This document shows, one piece after another, positions 21,977-31,703 of a stretch of DNA of 64,000 nucleotides. The position numbers and the translations under genes are program-made. Each line of letters begins with the position of its first letter. Within the stretch, counting starts at the first letter, position 1. The DNA comes from Bordetella avium (GTDB lineage Bacteria; Pseudomonadota; Gammaproteobacteria; Burkholderiales; Burkholderiaceae_B): assembly GCF_034424645.1 (NCBI RefSeq), contig NZ_CP139969.1, forward strand, positions 2,108,001 through 2,172,000, given 5' to 3'. The notes under the pieces are model-generated. The model ran no database searches, had not been told where the DNA came from, and was given only the letters and a program-made list of their open reading frames with translations.

Positions 21977-23838
21977 GCCTGGACGGCAGCCAGACGGTGC
22001 TCGATGTCCGCCTTGGCGCGGGACAAGGCAGGCGGCAGCCCTTGGGCCAACTGTTCGAACAGTTCGCCATGCAAGGCCAGCTCTTCTCGCCAGGCCGGCG
22101 CCTCCACCGAAATGACTTGCTGGAATTGATCGGGCGTGAACTCCAGACCCGTCCAATCAACGTCGCCATAGCTAGGGGAAATACCGAAGACCTGCTCCTG
22201 ACCACCCGCCTCGCCCGAGAGCCGGCCCAGCATCCACTTCAGTACGCGCATGTTTTCGCCGAAGCCTGGCCAGACGAATTTGCCATTGGGGCCTTTACGG
22301 AACCAATTTACGCAATAGATGCGCGGCAAAGTCGCGCCCGCATCAGCCAGGCGCTGACCCACAGCAAGCCAGTGATTGAAGTAATCGGCCATGTTGTAAC
22401 CGCAGAACGGCAGCATGGCGAAGGGATCACGCCGCACGACGCCTTGCTGACCGACTGCCGCCGCCGTGGTTTCCGAGCCCATCGTGGCGGCCATATACAC
22501 GCCCTGGACCCAATCGCGGGCCTCAGTCACCAGCGGAACCGTGGTGGAACGGCGCCCGCCGAAGATGAAGGCATCGATGGCTACGCCTTGCGGGTTCTCC
22601 CATTCGGGATCAATGGAGGGACACTGCGAGGCCGGGGCGGTGAAACGGGCGTTGGGGTGCGCCGCTTTGCGGCCGGTCTCACGCGCGATCTCGGGGGTCC
22701 AGTCCTTGCCCTGCCAATCGATCAGATGCGCGGGCGGCGTGTCGGTCATGCCTTCCCACCACACGTCGCCGTCATCCGTCAGCGCAACGTTGGTGAAAAT
22801 CACATTGGCCTTGAGCGTCGCCATGGCATTGGGATTGGTCTTCTCGCTGGTGCCGGGCGCGACGCCGAAATACCCGGCTTCCGGATTGATAGCGCGCAAA
22901 CGGCCATCCTGGCCCGGCTTGATCCAGGCGATATCGTCGCCGATGGTGCTGACTTTCCAGCCATCCATGCCAGACGGCGGAATCAACATGGCGAAATTGG
23001 TCTTGCCGCAAGCCGACGGGAAAGCCGCCGCCACATGGAATTTACGGCCTTTAGGCGTCGTGACGCCCAAAATGAGCATGTGCTCGGCAAGCCAACCCTC
23101 ATCGCGCCCCATCGTCGAGGCAATACGCAAGGCAAAGCATTTTTTGCCCAGCAATGCATTACCGCCATAACCCGAGCCAAAGCTCCAGATTTCGCGGGTT
23201 TCGGGGTAATGAACAATGTATTTGACCGGGTTGCAGGGCCAGGCGACATCCGCCTGCCCTTCGGCCAGCGGCATCCCCACGCTGTGCACGCAAGGCACGA
23301 ACTCACCGTCGGCGCCCAGGACGTCCCATACAGCGCGGCCCATGCGGGTCATGATGCGCATGTTGACCGCAACGTAGGGGCTATCGGAGAGCTCCACCCC
23401 GATGTGCGCGATCGGAGAACCCAAAGGACCCATAGAGAACGGCACCACGTACAGGGTACGGCCGCGCATGGCGCCGTCGAACAAGCCCTGCAGGGTGTTA
23501 CGCATCTCGGCTGGGGCAGCCCAGTTATTGGTCGGACCTGCGTCTTCTTCGCGCTGAGAACAGATAAAGGTGCGGTCTTCGACCCGCGCCACATCCGAAG
23601 GGTCGGACCAGGCCAGGTAAGAGTTGGGACGCTTGGCCGGATTCAGCCGGCGCATGGTGCCGGCTTGCACCATCTGCTCACACAGACGGTCCGCCTCCTC
23701 CTGGGAACCGTCGCACCAGACCACGCGCTCAGGCTTGGTCAGCGCCACAACGCCTTGCACCCAATCGATCAGGCGGGCATGTTTGACATAGGAAGGAACA
23801 TTCAAAGGCGGCAGAGTAGCCTCGGCAGCTTGCGTCAT
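21973..23838 (-). CDS. pckG: Phosphoenolpyruvate carboxykinase (GTP)
   Basis: 621-residue GTP-type PEPCK that makes phosphoenolpyruvate from oxaloacetate in gluconeogenesis. The P-loop kinase motif [14 protein letters not shown], the [15 protein letters not shown] stretch and the PEPCK-specific [20 protein letters not shown] are intact; length is normal for the family. It is the first gene of a four-gene overlapping unit with fetA, fetB and a DNA glycosylase. The long antisense frame across it is a shadow. Confidence 0.98.
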   Translation of the reverse strand: MTQAAEATLPPLNVPSYVKHARLIDWVQGVVALTKPERVVWCDGSQEEADRLCEQMVQAGTMRRLNPAKRPNSYLAWSDPSDVARVEDRTFICSQREEDAGPTNNWAAPAEMRNTLQGLFDGAMRGRTLYVVPFSMGPLGSPIAHIGVELSDSPYVAVNMRIMTRMGRAVWDVLGADGEFVPCVHSVGMPLAEGQADVAWPCNPVKYIVHYPETREIWSFGSGYGGNALLGKKCFALRIASTMGRDEGWLAEHMLILGVTTPKGRKFHVAAAFPSACGKTNFAMLIPPSGMDGWKVSTIGDDIAWIKPGQDGRLRAINPEAGYFGVAPGTSEKTNPNAMATLKANVIFTNVALTDDGDVWWEGMTDTPPAHLIDWQGKDWTPEIARETGRKAAHPNARFTAPASQCPSIDPEWENPQGVAIDAFIFGGRRSTTVPLVTEARDWVQGVYMAATMGSETTAAAVGQQGVVRRDPFAMLPFCGYNMADYFNHWLAVGQRLADAGATLPRIYCVNWFRKGPNGKFVWPGFGENMRVLKWMLGRLSGEAGGQEQVFGISPSYGDVDWTGLEFTPDQFQQVISVEAPAWREELALHGELFEQLAQGLPPALSRAKADIEHRLAAVQA

Positions 23839-24103
23839 TCGGGTATCTCCTGGAAATAGCTGTAAATGCTGCGCCGCGACGGCGAGCGCCGCGAAAAAAC
23901 GTGGCCCGGCGAACGAGGCCGGGCAATGGCGCCATCATACTTGGGGCGAGACGAGGCATCCAAGCGGGCGAAAGGGATTTACCAACGGATACGGGCGGTT
24001 GTAACGCGATCGGCCGTGTTACGGGCTTGAGGGGCAGACCTCAGACAGCGTGCCATAATGCAATGCTCCACCCTTTCGCCACGGCTGACGATCAGCCGCC
24101 GCC

Positions 24104-24439
24104 ATGGATCAGATCGATATCAACGACAGTACCGCCGACCGCCAGCTCCTGGACGCGCCCGGGCTATCCTTGGTCGTATTTCATAGCGAGACCTGCCCTA
24201 ATTGCCGTACCGCGCGGCGGCAGTTGCCGGACTTCGAACTGCCTGTCGAACGTATTTTCTGGGTGGATGCGGGGCGCAACGGCGGGCTGGTCGAGCGCTA
24301 TGAGGTTTTTCATCTGCCCGCCATGTATCTGACGCGTGATGGCGCTTATTACGGCCCCATCAGCGCGCAACTGGCCGAATGGGATTTGCGCCAGCAGATT
24401 GCTCAAGCGCTGGATAACCATCCGGCTGAACTGCCTTAA
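24104..24439 (+). CDS. Thioredoxin-like protein with CPNC motif
   Basis: 111 residues in a thioredoxin-fold pattern: a beta strand LSLVVFHSE, then Cys31 and Cys34 in ETCPNCRTARRQLP, and the cis-proline segment HLPAMYLTRDG. It is cytoplasmic by lack of a signal. CPNC differs from the classic CGPC, so the redox potential and partner are uncertain. Its stop codon overlaps that of the convergent acetyltransferase. Confidence 0.8.
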   Translation: MDQIDINDSTADRQLLDAPGLSLVVFHSETCPNCRTARRQLPDFELPVERIFWVDAGRNGGLVERYEVFHLPAMYLTRDGAYYGPISAQLAEWDLRQQIAQALDNHPAELP

Positions 24440-25149
24440 GCCCTGTTACCCCGCAAGCTTTGCAAACGGGCCACCTGCCGCCCTTCTGCATCGAAATTTT
24501 CAGGCGACAGCCAGCGCTCGAAACCCGCGCGCAGGGCAGGCCATTCGCTATCGATGATGGAAAACCAGGCGGTATCCCGCGAACGGCCTTTGTAAACGAC
24601 AGCCTGGCGAAAAATGCCCTCAAACTGAAAACCCAGGCGGGCGGCGGCCTCTCGCGAAGGGCCATTCAGGCTGTCGCACTTCCATTCGAAACGCCGGTAG
24701 CCCAGCTCGTCGAAGACACGCCGCATCAAGAGAAACTGCGCTTCGGTAGAGATAGGCGTGCGCTTGAGCAGGGGCGAGAAAGTGACATGCCCGACTTCGA
24801 TCACCCCGTTGACCGGGTCCATGCGCATCAGCGCAAGCGTGCCCACGGCGCGACCGCTGGCACGGTCAATCACGGCAAAATGCAAGGGGTCGATGCTGGC
24901 CGAGGCCCGCTCGCAGTAGTCGCGGTAGCGCTGCGGACTGTCAAAGGGCCCGACTGCGAGATAGGTCCAATCGCGGCCATCGGGCGCGGCGCGGTAAGCC
25001 GTGTACAGATCTTCCGCATGCAGCTCTGCATCCAGGGGTTCCAGGCGGCAGAAGCGCCCGTCGATGGGCGTACGCGGCGGCGGCAGGCGCGGCGTCCAAT
25101 CCGGCATGGGTGCACCGATGGGTTGCTCATAAGGATTCAACAAGGTCAT
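24436..25149 (-). CDS. GNAT N-acetyltransferase (RimJ/RimL-like)
   Basis: About 237 residues. The RimL-type fold is visible from RFCRLEPLDAELHAEDLYTA through IEVGHVTFSPLLKRTPISTE to FEWKCDSLNGPSREAAARLG and FQFEGIFRQAVVYKGRSRDT. Such enzymes use acetyl-CoA on protein N-termini or small amines; the substrate is unknown. ATG at 25149 has GGAGATAGG upstream. It is divergent from a MocR regulator. Confidence 0.85.
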   Translation of the reverse strand: MTLLNPYEQPIGAPMPDWTPRLPPPRTPIDGRFCRLEPLDAELHAEDLYTAYRAAPDGRDWTYLAVGPFDSPQRYRDYCERASASIDPLHFAVIDRASGRAVGTLALMRMDPVNGVIEVGHVTFSPLLKRTPISTEAQFLLMRRVFDELGYRRFEWKCDSLNGPSREAAARLGFQFEGIFRQAVVYKGRSRDTAWFSIIDSEWPALRAGFERWLSPENFDAEGRQVARLQSLRGNRA

Positions 25150-25223
25150 ACCTATCTCCGTTGGCGGGCGGCCAGCAATCTCATGAATGGCCAACTCTAG
25201 CCGGATTCGTGGCATCATGGAAA

Positions 25224-25251
25224 GCACCATATCTTGTCAATTTATAGGTGC
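25224..25251. promoter_or_regulatory. Inverted repeat at the GNAT/MocR divergent promoter
   Basis: GCACCATAT at 25224-25232 faces TATAGGTGC at 25243-25251 around a TTGTCA that could be a -35 for the MocR-type gene. Such dyads are common autoregulatory sites of GntR/MocR proteins. Binding is inferred. Confidence 0.4.
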
Positions 25252-25265
25252 CACGCTTGGCCATC

Positions 25266-26726
25266 ATGGAAGACGCTCTCACTCACCTGGTTCTTCTGGA
25301 CGCACCGCTGTCGGCCCGCGCAATGCCTTTGCAGCGTCAACTTCAGCAGCGCCTGAAAAGCGCCATTCTTGAGGGCCGACTGGCGCCCGGCACACGGCTG
25401 CCCGCCTCACGCACCCTGGCCGAATCGCTCTCGATTTCGCGCAACACAGTATCGATCGCCTACGAACATCTGGCGGCCGAAGGCTATCTACTGGCCGACC
25501 GTCAGGGAACGCGGGTCGCGGCCTTATCACGCCAGCGCCCCGCGGCAGAACGCCGCGACACCCAGGAAAAACCCCAGCTCGCCCGCCGGCTGGACAGCCT
25601 GCTACGCACGCCGAGGAGCACGGCGGCGTATCTCGCCTTACGCCCCGGCCAGCCGGCGCTATCGCATTTTCCGCTGGCCGCTTGGCGCCGCTCGCTGGAC
25701 CGCGCCACCCGGCGCGGCGGCAGCGATGCCCTGGCCTATGGCGAACCCGCAGGAGAGGCCGAGCTGCGGGCCAGCATCGCGCGCTATCTGGGGGTTGCCC
25801 GGGGCGTGCACTGCCTGCCCGAGCAGGTCATCATCACCGAGGGCACCCAGGAAGCATTAGCGCTTTGCGTCCGGCTGCTGGCCGATCCGGGCGATATTGC
25901 CTGGATCGAAGATCCGGGCTACCGGGGCGCCAAGACCGCTTTTTTTGCGGGCGATCTGGATGTGCGGCCCAAGCCGGTCGATGCCGAGGGCCTGCATGTA
26001 CAGGCAAAGGATTGGGCTGAGGCGCCGCCCCGCCTCATCTACGTCACACCCTCGCATCAATATCCCAGCGGCGGCGTGCTGCCGGCTGCACGGCGTTTGG
26101 ATCTGATTGCTCAGGCGCGGCGCCATCGCGCATGGATCATCGAAGACGACTACGACAGCGAGTTCCGCCATCATGGCGAACCTATTGCGGCCATGCAGGG
26201 CATGACGCCGCACTCACCCGTGGTTTACATCGGCAGTTTCAGCAAAACCATGTTCCCGTCATTGCGCATCGGCTTCGTGGTGCTGCCGGAACGGCTGGTG
26301 GATGCCACCCAGGTCGCGGTCGCCGAACTGCTGCGCGGCGGCCACCGTTATGAACAGTTGGCGCTGGCCGATTTCATCGAGAGCGGCGAATTCAGCCGCC
26401 ACTTGGGCCGCATGCGGCGGCTTTACCGCGAACGCCAGCAGGCCTTGCGGGCGGCCCTCACCCGACACCTGGATATTGAACACAGGGTTCTGGGCGGGCA
26501 GTGCGGCCTGCATCTGACCCTGCACCTGCCCGAGGGCTATGATGATCAGCATATCGCCGCCAGTGCGCCTGCTCACGGTATGCAGCCTCAGGCCCTTTCC
26601 AGCTTCGGCCTGACGGCACGGCAAACAGGCTTGGTCCTCGGATATGGCAATACGGCCGCCGAGATGTTCGATCCGCTTGCGCGGCGCCTGGCGCAGCTCA
26701 GCAAAGAGGCCAGGCGTCGGATTTGA
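25266..26726 (+). CDS. MocR/PdxR-family regulator (GntR HTH fused to aminotransferase fold)
   Basis: About 486 residues. The N-terminal GntR winged helix is clear (LKSAILEGRLAPGTRLPASR, LAESLSISRNTVSIAYEHLA) and is followed by a fold-type I aminotransferase domain with the PLP-lysine region SFSKTMFPSLRIGF. MocR proteins usually sense PLP or an amino-compound adduct. ATG at 25266 is preferred over a GTG at 25248. It is divergent from the GNAT gene, its most likely target besides itself. Confidence 0.9.
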   Translation: MEDALTHLVLLDAPLSARAMPLQRQLQQRLKSAILEGRLAPGTRLPASRTLAESLSISRNTVSIAYEHLAAEGYLLADRQGTRVAALSRQRPAAERRDTQEKPQLARRLDSLLRTPRSTAAYLALRPGQPALSHFPLAAWRRSLDRATRRGGSDALAYGEPAGEAELRASIARYLGVARGVHCLPEQVIITEGTQEALALCVRLLADPGDIAWIEDPGYRGAKTAFFAGDLDVRPKPVDAEGLHVQAKDWAEAPPRLIYVTPSHQYPSGGVLPAARRLDLIAQARRHRAWIIEDDYDSEFRHHGEPIAAMQGMTPHSPVVYIGSFSKTMFPSLRIGFVVLPERLVDATQVAVAELLRGGHRYEQLALADFIESGEFSRHLGRMRRLYRERQQALRAALTRHLDIEHRVLGGQCGLHLTLHLPEGYDDQHIAASAPAHGMQPQALSSFGLTARQTGLVLGYGNTAAEMFDPLARRLAQLSKEARRRI

Positions 26727-26842
26727 GCTCTCGCTAAGGCAAAGACAGGTTCTCAGCCGCGGATTTCATCCGACGGGCAGTCGGAACGCGGTTTAATAGG
26801 CAATAGCTGCTGGCGACGCTGGCAATAGCAACAAGGATACCT

Positions 26843-28201
26843 ATGGCTTACGATTTCGATCTTTATGTCATCGGCGCAGGCTCCGGCGGAGTGCGCGCGG
26901 CACGTTTCGCGGCCGGCTTCGGCGCCCGCGTGGCGGTAGCGGAAAGCCGCTATCTCGGCGGCACCTGCGTGAACGTGGGCTGTGTGCCCAAGAAACTGCT
27001 GGTTTACGGCGCCCATTTCGCCGACGATTTCGAGCAGTCCAGCGGTTTTGGCTGGGCGCCGGGCCACCCCAGCTTTGATTGGCACACCCTGATCCAGAAC
27101 AAGAATCGCGAGATCGAGCGCCTGAACGGCATTTATCGCAACTTGCTGGTCAATAGCGGCGTCACGCTGCATGAGGGCCATGCCCGGCTGCTTGATCCGC
27201 ACACCGTCGAAATAAACGGCAAGCGCCACACGGCCGAACGCATCCTGATCGCGACCGGCGGCTGGCCCTTCGTGCCGGACATCCCGGGCAAGGAACACGC
27301 CATCACCTCTAATGAGGTGTTTTTCCTGAAGCAACTCCCCCGCCGTGTCCTGGTCGTGGGCGGCGGTTATATCGCCTTGGAATTCGCCTCGATTTTCAAT
27401 GGCTTGGGCGCCGACACCACCCTGGCCTACCGCGGCGCGCTGTTCCTGCGTGGTTTCGATCAAAGCGTACGCGAGCATTTGCGCGAGGAACTATCGAAAA
27501 AGAACATCAATCTGCGCTTTGATACTGAAATCGCAGGCATCGACCAACTGGCCGACCGCAGCCTGGCCGTCACGCTCAAAGATGGCTCCGTCCTGGAAAC
27601 CGATTGCGTGCTTTACGCCACGGGCCGCCGCGCCATGCTGGACAAGCTGGGCCTGGAGAACACTCGGGTTCGGCTGAATGATCAAGGCTATATCGAAGTC
27701 AACGAGCAGTATGAAACCGCCGAGCCCTCCATCCTGGCGCTGGGCGATGTGATCGGCCGCGTGCCGCTCACGCCGGTGGCGCTGGCCGAAGGCATGGCCG
27801 TCGCGCGCCGCCTGTTCCGACCAGAGGAATACCGTCCGGTCGACTATGACCTGATTCCGACGGCCGTGTTCAGCCTGCCCAATATCGGCACCGTGGGCCT
27901 GACCACCGAGCAGGCCATCGAGCGCGGTCATCGCGTCAAACGCTTCGAAAGCCGTTTCCGGCCCATGAAGCTGACGCTCACGGACTCGCAAGAGCGCACG
28001 CTGATGAAGCTGGTTGTGGATGCCGACACGGATCGGGTATTGGGCTGCCACATGGTTGGCCCGGATGCGGGGGAGATCATCCAGGGTCTGGCCGTGGCGC
28101 TCAAAGCAGGCGCCACCAAACGAGTCTTCGACGACACCATCGGCGTGCACCCGACGGCCGCCGAAGAGTTTGTCACGATGCGCACACCGGTGGCTGACTG
28201 A
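26843..28201 (+). CDS. gor: Glutathione-disulfide reductase
   Basis: 452-residue FAD/NADPH oxidoreductase. The FAD site [15 protein letters not shown], the redox pair Cys42/Cys47 in [14 protein letters not shown], the NADPH-binding [15 protein letters not shown] and the C-terminal [12 protein letters not shown] are all present and match Gor rather than dihydrolipoamide dehydrogenase. It keeps glutathione reduced in the cytoplasm. It is monocistronic as far as spacing shows. Confidence 0.95.
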   Translation: MAYDFDLYVIGAGSGGVRAARFAAGFGARVAVAESRYLGGTCVNVGCVPKKLLVYGAHFADDFEQSSGFGWAPGHPSFDWHTLIQNKNREIERLNGIYRNLLVNSGVTLHEGHARLLDPHTVEINGKRHTAERILIATGGWPFVPDIPGKEHAITSNEVFFLKQLPRRVLVVGGGYIALEFASIFNGLGADTTLAYRGALFLRGFDQSVREHLREELSKKNINLRFDTEIAGIDQLADRSLAVTLKDGSVLETDCVLYATGRRAMLDKLGLENTRVRLNDQGYIEVNEQYETAEPSILALGDVIGRVPLTPVALAEGMAVARRLFRPEEYRPVDYDLIPTAVFSLPNIGTVGLTTEQAIERGHRVKRFESRFRPMKLTLTDSQERTLMKLVVDADTDRVLGCHMVGPDAGEIIQGLAVALKAGATKRVFDDTIGVHPTAAEEFVTMRTPVAD

Positions 28202-28427
28202 ATCTGGCGCCGGGCCGGCAGGACCATCATGCCCGAGCTATCCCATCTCCTTGGTTGCGCCCCGGTATGCCTGGGCATGGTCCTGGCCCCAGGCGATCGG
28301 GTCGCGCGCTCACGTTCGCAGGGCCTGCTTCGCTATGCGGGGTGGCGCTGCACGCACGCCGCTGAGGCGGCGGGGCAGGCGAAGTGCGATAATCGTCGTC
28401 TATCGCCAGCGCGCACGGAGAACTGCT

Positions 28428-29549
28428 TTGACCCGCATCGACGACGCTTTGCATGACCAGGAAACCGGTCAGGCCGACGCCACCCAGGACAGCACCCGCA
28501 TCGACGACACCCGTATTGGTGCAGTGCGTCCCCTGATATCCCCTGCCCTGTTGCTCGACGAGTTGCCCACGCCGCCCGAGGTCCAGCATCTGGTCGAGAC
28601 CAGCCGGGCTCGCATCGCCGACGTGCTGCATGGCCGCGATGACCGCCTGATCGTCGTCGTGGGGCCCTGCTCCATTCATGACCACGGACAGGCGATGGCA
28701 TACGCCCGCCAGCTGAAAACGGCCGCCGAGGCGCTGAAAGACGATTTGCTCATCGTGATGCGGGTGTACTTCGAGAAGCCGCGCACGACGGTGGGCTGGA
28801 AAGGCTACATCAACGACCCGCGGCTGGACGGCAGTTTCCGCATCAATGAAGGCCTGCGGCGTGCCCGCTCTCTGCTCTTGGAAATCTCAGGCCTGGGCCT
28901 GCCCATCGCCACAGAATTTCTGGATTTGCTCAGCCCGCAATTCATCGCTGACCTTATCGCCTGGGGCGCTATTGGCGCACGCACTACCGAAAGCCCCAGC
29001 CACCGTCAGCTGGCATCGGGACTGAGCAGCCCGCTGGGCTTCAAGAACGGCACGGATGGCGGCGTGCAGATCGCCGCCGACGCCATCGTGGCTGCCGGCG
29101 CCAAGCATGCCTTCATGGGCATGACCAAAATGGGTATGGCCGCCATTTTCGAAACGCGCGGTAATGCCGATACTCACGTCATTCTGCGCGGCGGCAAAAA
29201 TGGTCCCAACTACGACCAGGCCAGCGTGCAAGCCTGTTGCGAAGTGCTGCGTCGCGCAGGGCTGCGCGAACAGGTCATGATTGACTGCTCGCATGCCAAT
29301 TCCAACAAATCGCATGAGCGCCAGATCGACGTAGCGCGCGACATCGCCAAGCAGATCGCCCAAGGCGAAACACGCATCACCGGCCTGATGCTCGAAAGCA
29401 ATCTAGAGCCTGGACGCCAAGACCTCACACCGGGCGTGGCGCTGGCCCACGGCGTGTCGATTACCGATGCCTGCCTGGGCTGGACGCAAACCGAACCGGT
29501 GTTGGAAGATCTGGCGCACGCCGTTCGTGAGCGGCGCGTACGCCACTGA
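28428..29549 (+). CDS. aroG: 3-deoxy-7-phosphoheptulonate synthase (DAHP synthase, class I)
   Basis: 373 residues from a TTG start. It condenses PEP and erythrose 4-phosphate, the first step of the shikimate pathway. Class I (AroFGH) motifs are strong: VVVGPCSIHDHGQAMAYARQ, YFEKPRTTVGWKGYINDP, GARTTESPSHRQLASGLSSP and MIDCSHANSNKSHERQ. No ATG gives a full-length protein; TTG at 28428 with GGAG seven bases upstream fits the family N-terminus. The frame stays open back into gor but that extension is not conserved-looking. An N-terminal extension of about 15 residues precedes the usual start. Confidence 0.95.
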   Translation: MTRIDDALHDQETGQADATQDSTRIDDTRIGAVRPLISPALLLDELPTPPEVQHLVETSRARIADVLHGRDDRLIVVVGPCSIHDHGQAMAYARQLKTAAEALKDDLLIVMRVYFEKPRTTVGWKGYINDPRLDGSFRINEGLRRARSLLLEISGLGLPIATEFLDLLSPQFIADLIAWGAIGARTTESPSHRQLASGLSSPLGFKNGTDGGVQIAADAIVAAGAKHAFMGMTKMGMAAIFETRGNADTHVILRGGKNGPNYDQASVQACCEVLRRAGLREQVMIDCSHANSNKSHERQIDVARDIAKQIAQGETRITGLMLESNLEPGRQDLTPGVALAHGVSITDACLGWTQTEPVLEDLAHAVRERRVRH

Positions 29550-29612
29550 GCGCCCCGCAGGGCGGCGTTCAGGCGATATGATGGGTGTTTCGTCCGCGTC
29601 CAAGGAGCATTC

Positions 29613-29942
29613 ATGAACCGGAAATCGCTGCCCTTTCTCTTCGCCCTGAGCTTGGCTGGTCTGGCCGGCTGCGCCGCCAAGCCGGCCGCCTCCCCAGCCC
29701 AAGACGCCCTGTCTTCAGACTCCGCGCTGTCTGGTGGTGCAAGTTGCGATGCCCAATCGGCACAATCTTGGCTCGGCCAGCCATTTACGGACTCAAGCAG
29801 TGCCGATGTCCGCAAGCGCAGCGGTTCGGACACCGTGCGCGTGCTCAAGCCCGGACAGGTGATGACACTGGAATACAACCCTGGCCGCGTGAACATCATC
29901 GTCGATGGGCAGGGCAAGATCAGCGCCATCCGCTGCGGCTAA
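29613..29942 (+). CDS. Lipoprotein of the I78 peptidase-inhibitor family
   Basis: 109 residues. A lipoprotein signal ends at LAGC, then a short Ala/Ser linker leads to a compact domain: CDAQSAQSWLGQP, RVLKPGQVMTLEYNPGRVNI and a final Arg-Cys-Gly. This pattern matches the I78 family (Aspergillus elastase inhibitor-like), small envelope proteins that may inhibit serine proteases. The two domain cysteines may form a disulfide. Its stop codon overlaps that of the convergent ParB-like gene. Confidence 0.82.
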   Translation: MNRKSLPFLFALSLAGLAGCAAKPAASPAQDALSSDSALSGGASCDAQSAQSWLGQPFTDSSSADVRKRSGSDTVRVLKPGQVMTLEYNPGRVNIIVDGQGKISAIRCG

Positions 29943-30778
29943 GGCTGGCTGTCTGGCTCGCGGCGGGCTTCCGCCAGCGCGACCGTCAGATGCATCACCT
30001 TCTTTTTCAGCGTGTCGCGCTCTTCGGTCAAGCGCTTGATGATGCCGGTCAGGCGTTCCACCTCAGCCGGATAATCCTCAATGGCTGGCCGGTCTTCCCA
30101 GGGCGGCGTTTGATTGCCGGCTTGCGGCGATTCGGCCTCTTTGCGCAGCTTGGCCTCGTAACGGGCCGCCTGCAACTCCATGCGGGCCTGGCGCGCCACT
30201 TCACGCAGATTCTGCTTGCCGCCCTGAGCGGCGGCCTGCTGGCGCGTCTCGGGCAGACTGGCGACAGCCGCCGCCGCATTAATCGAAATTTCGCCCGAGC
30301 GCACAGCCTTCACTAGGGCAGGCACCGCACGCTGCTCGATGCGCTCGATCTGCGCCAGGGTGTTGCTGCTCACGCGGGCTTCACGAGCCAATTCCTGACG
30401 GCTAGGCATGGGCGGCTCGGGCAGCGCGGCTTCGCCCGCCGGGACCGACTGCTCCCGCGATTGCAGAATCTGTTTCTTGCGCAAGGCCAACACGCCGCGC
30501 TGGTAGTCGGACACACTGCGACGGCCTAGATGGTTGTCGATCATCCAAAGACGGACATCGTCCATGGATTGAAATCGCTCGTTTTGCAAGGTGCGAAACG
30601 CAATCCCGTGCTTGCGGCAAATTTCATAACGGTTATGCCCATCGACCAGGACATTGCCCCAAAGCACCAGGGCATCGCGGCAACCCTCGGTCAGAATGCT
30701 GCGTTCCAGGGCGGCGTACTCTTCGGCACTGAGCGGGTCAATATAGACCCGCAACTCTTCATTAATCTCAATATTCAT
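29939..30778 (-). CDS. ParB N-domain-like DNA-binding protein
   Basis: About 279 residues. Residues 1-100 hold a ParB/sulfiredoxin-like domain (YIDPLSAEEYAALERSIL, then LWGNVLVDGHNRYEICRKHG) in which the usual ParB GERR element is replaced by DGHNR. A helix-turn-helix region follows (REARVSSNTLAQIERIEQRA), then a charged C-terminal coiled coil. It is not beside parA, so chromosome partition is unlikely; such solitary proteins are often regulators or plasmid-derived. ATG at 30778 is preferred over 30790; neither has a clear ribosome site. Confidence 0.75.
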   Translation of the reverse strand: MNIEINEELRVYIDPLSAEEYAALERSILTEGCRDALVLWGNVLVDGHNRYEICRKHGIAFRTLQNERFQSMDDVRLWMIDNHLGRRSVSDYQRGVLALRKKQILQSREQSVPAGEAALPEPPMPSRQELAREARVSSNTLAQIERIEQRAVPALVKAVRSGEISINAAAAVASLPETRQQAAAQGGKQNLREVARQARMELQAARYEAKLRKEAESPQAGNQTPPWEDRPAIEDYPAEVERLTGIIKRLTEERDTLKKKVMHLTVALAEARREPDSQP

Positions 30779-30892
30779 AGGATGAAGCATAACCGGCCAA
30801 ACGATGCAATTATTAGGGACAGACTTTTCCCGTTTGCACGAGAGAGTAAGAATGAAATTTATGAATCGTAAGTCCTGACGAAATTAGTATTT

Positions 30893-31075
30893 GTCCTATA
30901 TCATTGAAATTGCTGCGCGCCGACGATGAAATCGTAGACATTTAGCAACGCAGCAGGCGCCCTGACCATCGTTGCGGGTTCTCGCCGGTTCCCGTGTCGC
31001 TCGATTGGCCCTGCTGCCGCGCCTCGCAGATTGGCGCTATTTCTCTTGCGGAGGCTCAGGCCTCCGTTTTTTTTT
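30893..31075 (+). ncRNA. Candidate structured small RNA
   Basis: A 180-base gene-free stretch that can fold extensively (CGAT-GAA-ATCG; GCAACG with CGTTGC; or GCAGCAGG with CCTGCTGC) and ends in a strong intrinsic terminator with no gene upstream on the same strand. The nearest gene upstream reads the other way. A terminator without a coding gene is the main evidence. I could not match it to 6S RNA, tmRNA or another known family. The 5' end is a guess. Confidence 0.3.
31049..31075 (+). terminator. Orphan intrinsic terminator
   Basis: A 7-bp perfect stem (CGGAGGC / GCCTCCG), loop TCAG, then nine T. No plus-strand protein gene precedes it within 1.1 kb, which suggests a short untranslated transcript upstream. 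Confidence 0.85.
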
Positions 31076-31511
31076 GCCAGCCATAGTCGGGGGCCGCCGC
31101 CTTCCGGCAGAAACTTCCCAGACTGAATAGGGCTGAAGGCTAGGGTTGTCCAAAGCCCCTGCGCCGCACGCTGGCGGTCTCATCCTCCTTTATTGGCGTC
31201 GGAACCCCGCAATGCTCGCAGCGAGCAAAGCAACCGCCGGGATATACAAGCCGGCCCTTCGTCGACGACCGATCCGCCTCCCCGCAAGCGGCTTGCACCA
31301 AGGTCTATCCTTATTCTCGCTCCAAAGAGTGCAAAGCCGGCAAGGGAAAACCCTGGGTTCCGGCTTGGGGCCTGTACCGTGGAAGAAAACATTAAAGCGC
31401 TAGGATCTTAGTACTTAAGCCATTGTCCGGAGCCGGGTTACGGCGAAATAGGCAAGACCAGCATCGGCCAGATCTCAGCTTGCAAGCGCCCTCTTTTGAC
31501 AGAAGCGTCGC
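31076..31511. other. Gene-free stretch
   Basis: About 440 bases with only short overlapping open frames on both strands and no recognised motif. It lies between the orphan terminator and the isocitrate dehydrogenase relic and may be decayed coding DNA. Confidence 0.45.
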
Positions 31512-31640
31512 ATGCGCGCAAATACAAAGATTCCCGCCACCCTTATCCCCGGCGATGGCATCGGCCCGGAAGTGGTCGAAGCCACAGTTCAGGTTCTGGA
31601 TGCGCTGGGCAGCCCCTTCGAATAGGATGTTCAGGTCGCG
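31512..31640 (+). pseudogene. N-terminal relic of NAD-type isocitrate dehydrogenase
   Basis: From ATG at 31512 the frame reads MRANTKIPATLIPGDGIGPE, VVEATVQVLDALGSPFE, then TAG, then DVQVA. The IPATLIPGDGIGPE start and LDALGSPFExD phrase are typical of bacterial isocitrate/isopropylmalate-type dehydrogenases; the stop replaces the Trp usually found there (TGG to TAG). After about 43 codons similarity ends. Only about a tenth of the gene is left. It sits just upstream of the hydratase gene. Confidence 0.75.
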
Positions 31641-31703
31641 GCACGCGCGATTTCGCCTACGCTGCCTATTGGCGCATTTCCTACAACTAAGGTGTTTCCT
31701 GGT

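Noticed and set aside
21997-23859. 620-codon plus-strand frame
   Set aside because: Exact antisense shadow of pckG; composition is His/Arg/Gly-rich and has no family motif.
30893-31075. 6S RNA as identity of the candidate small RNA
   Set aside because: The long closing stem and central bubble of 6S RNA could not be drawn, and sequence landmarks do not match.
31640-31690. Second relic (RDFAYAAYWRISYN) after the isocitrate dehydrogenase fragment
   Set aside because: Looks protein-like in one frame but is only 14 codons and cannot be tied to a family.
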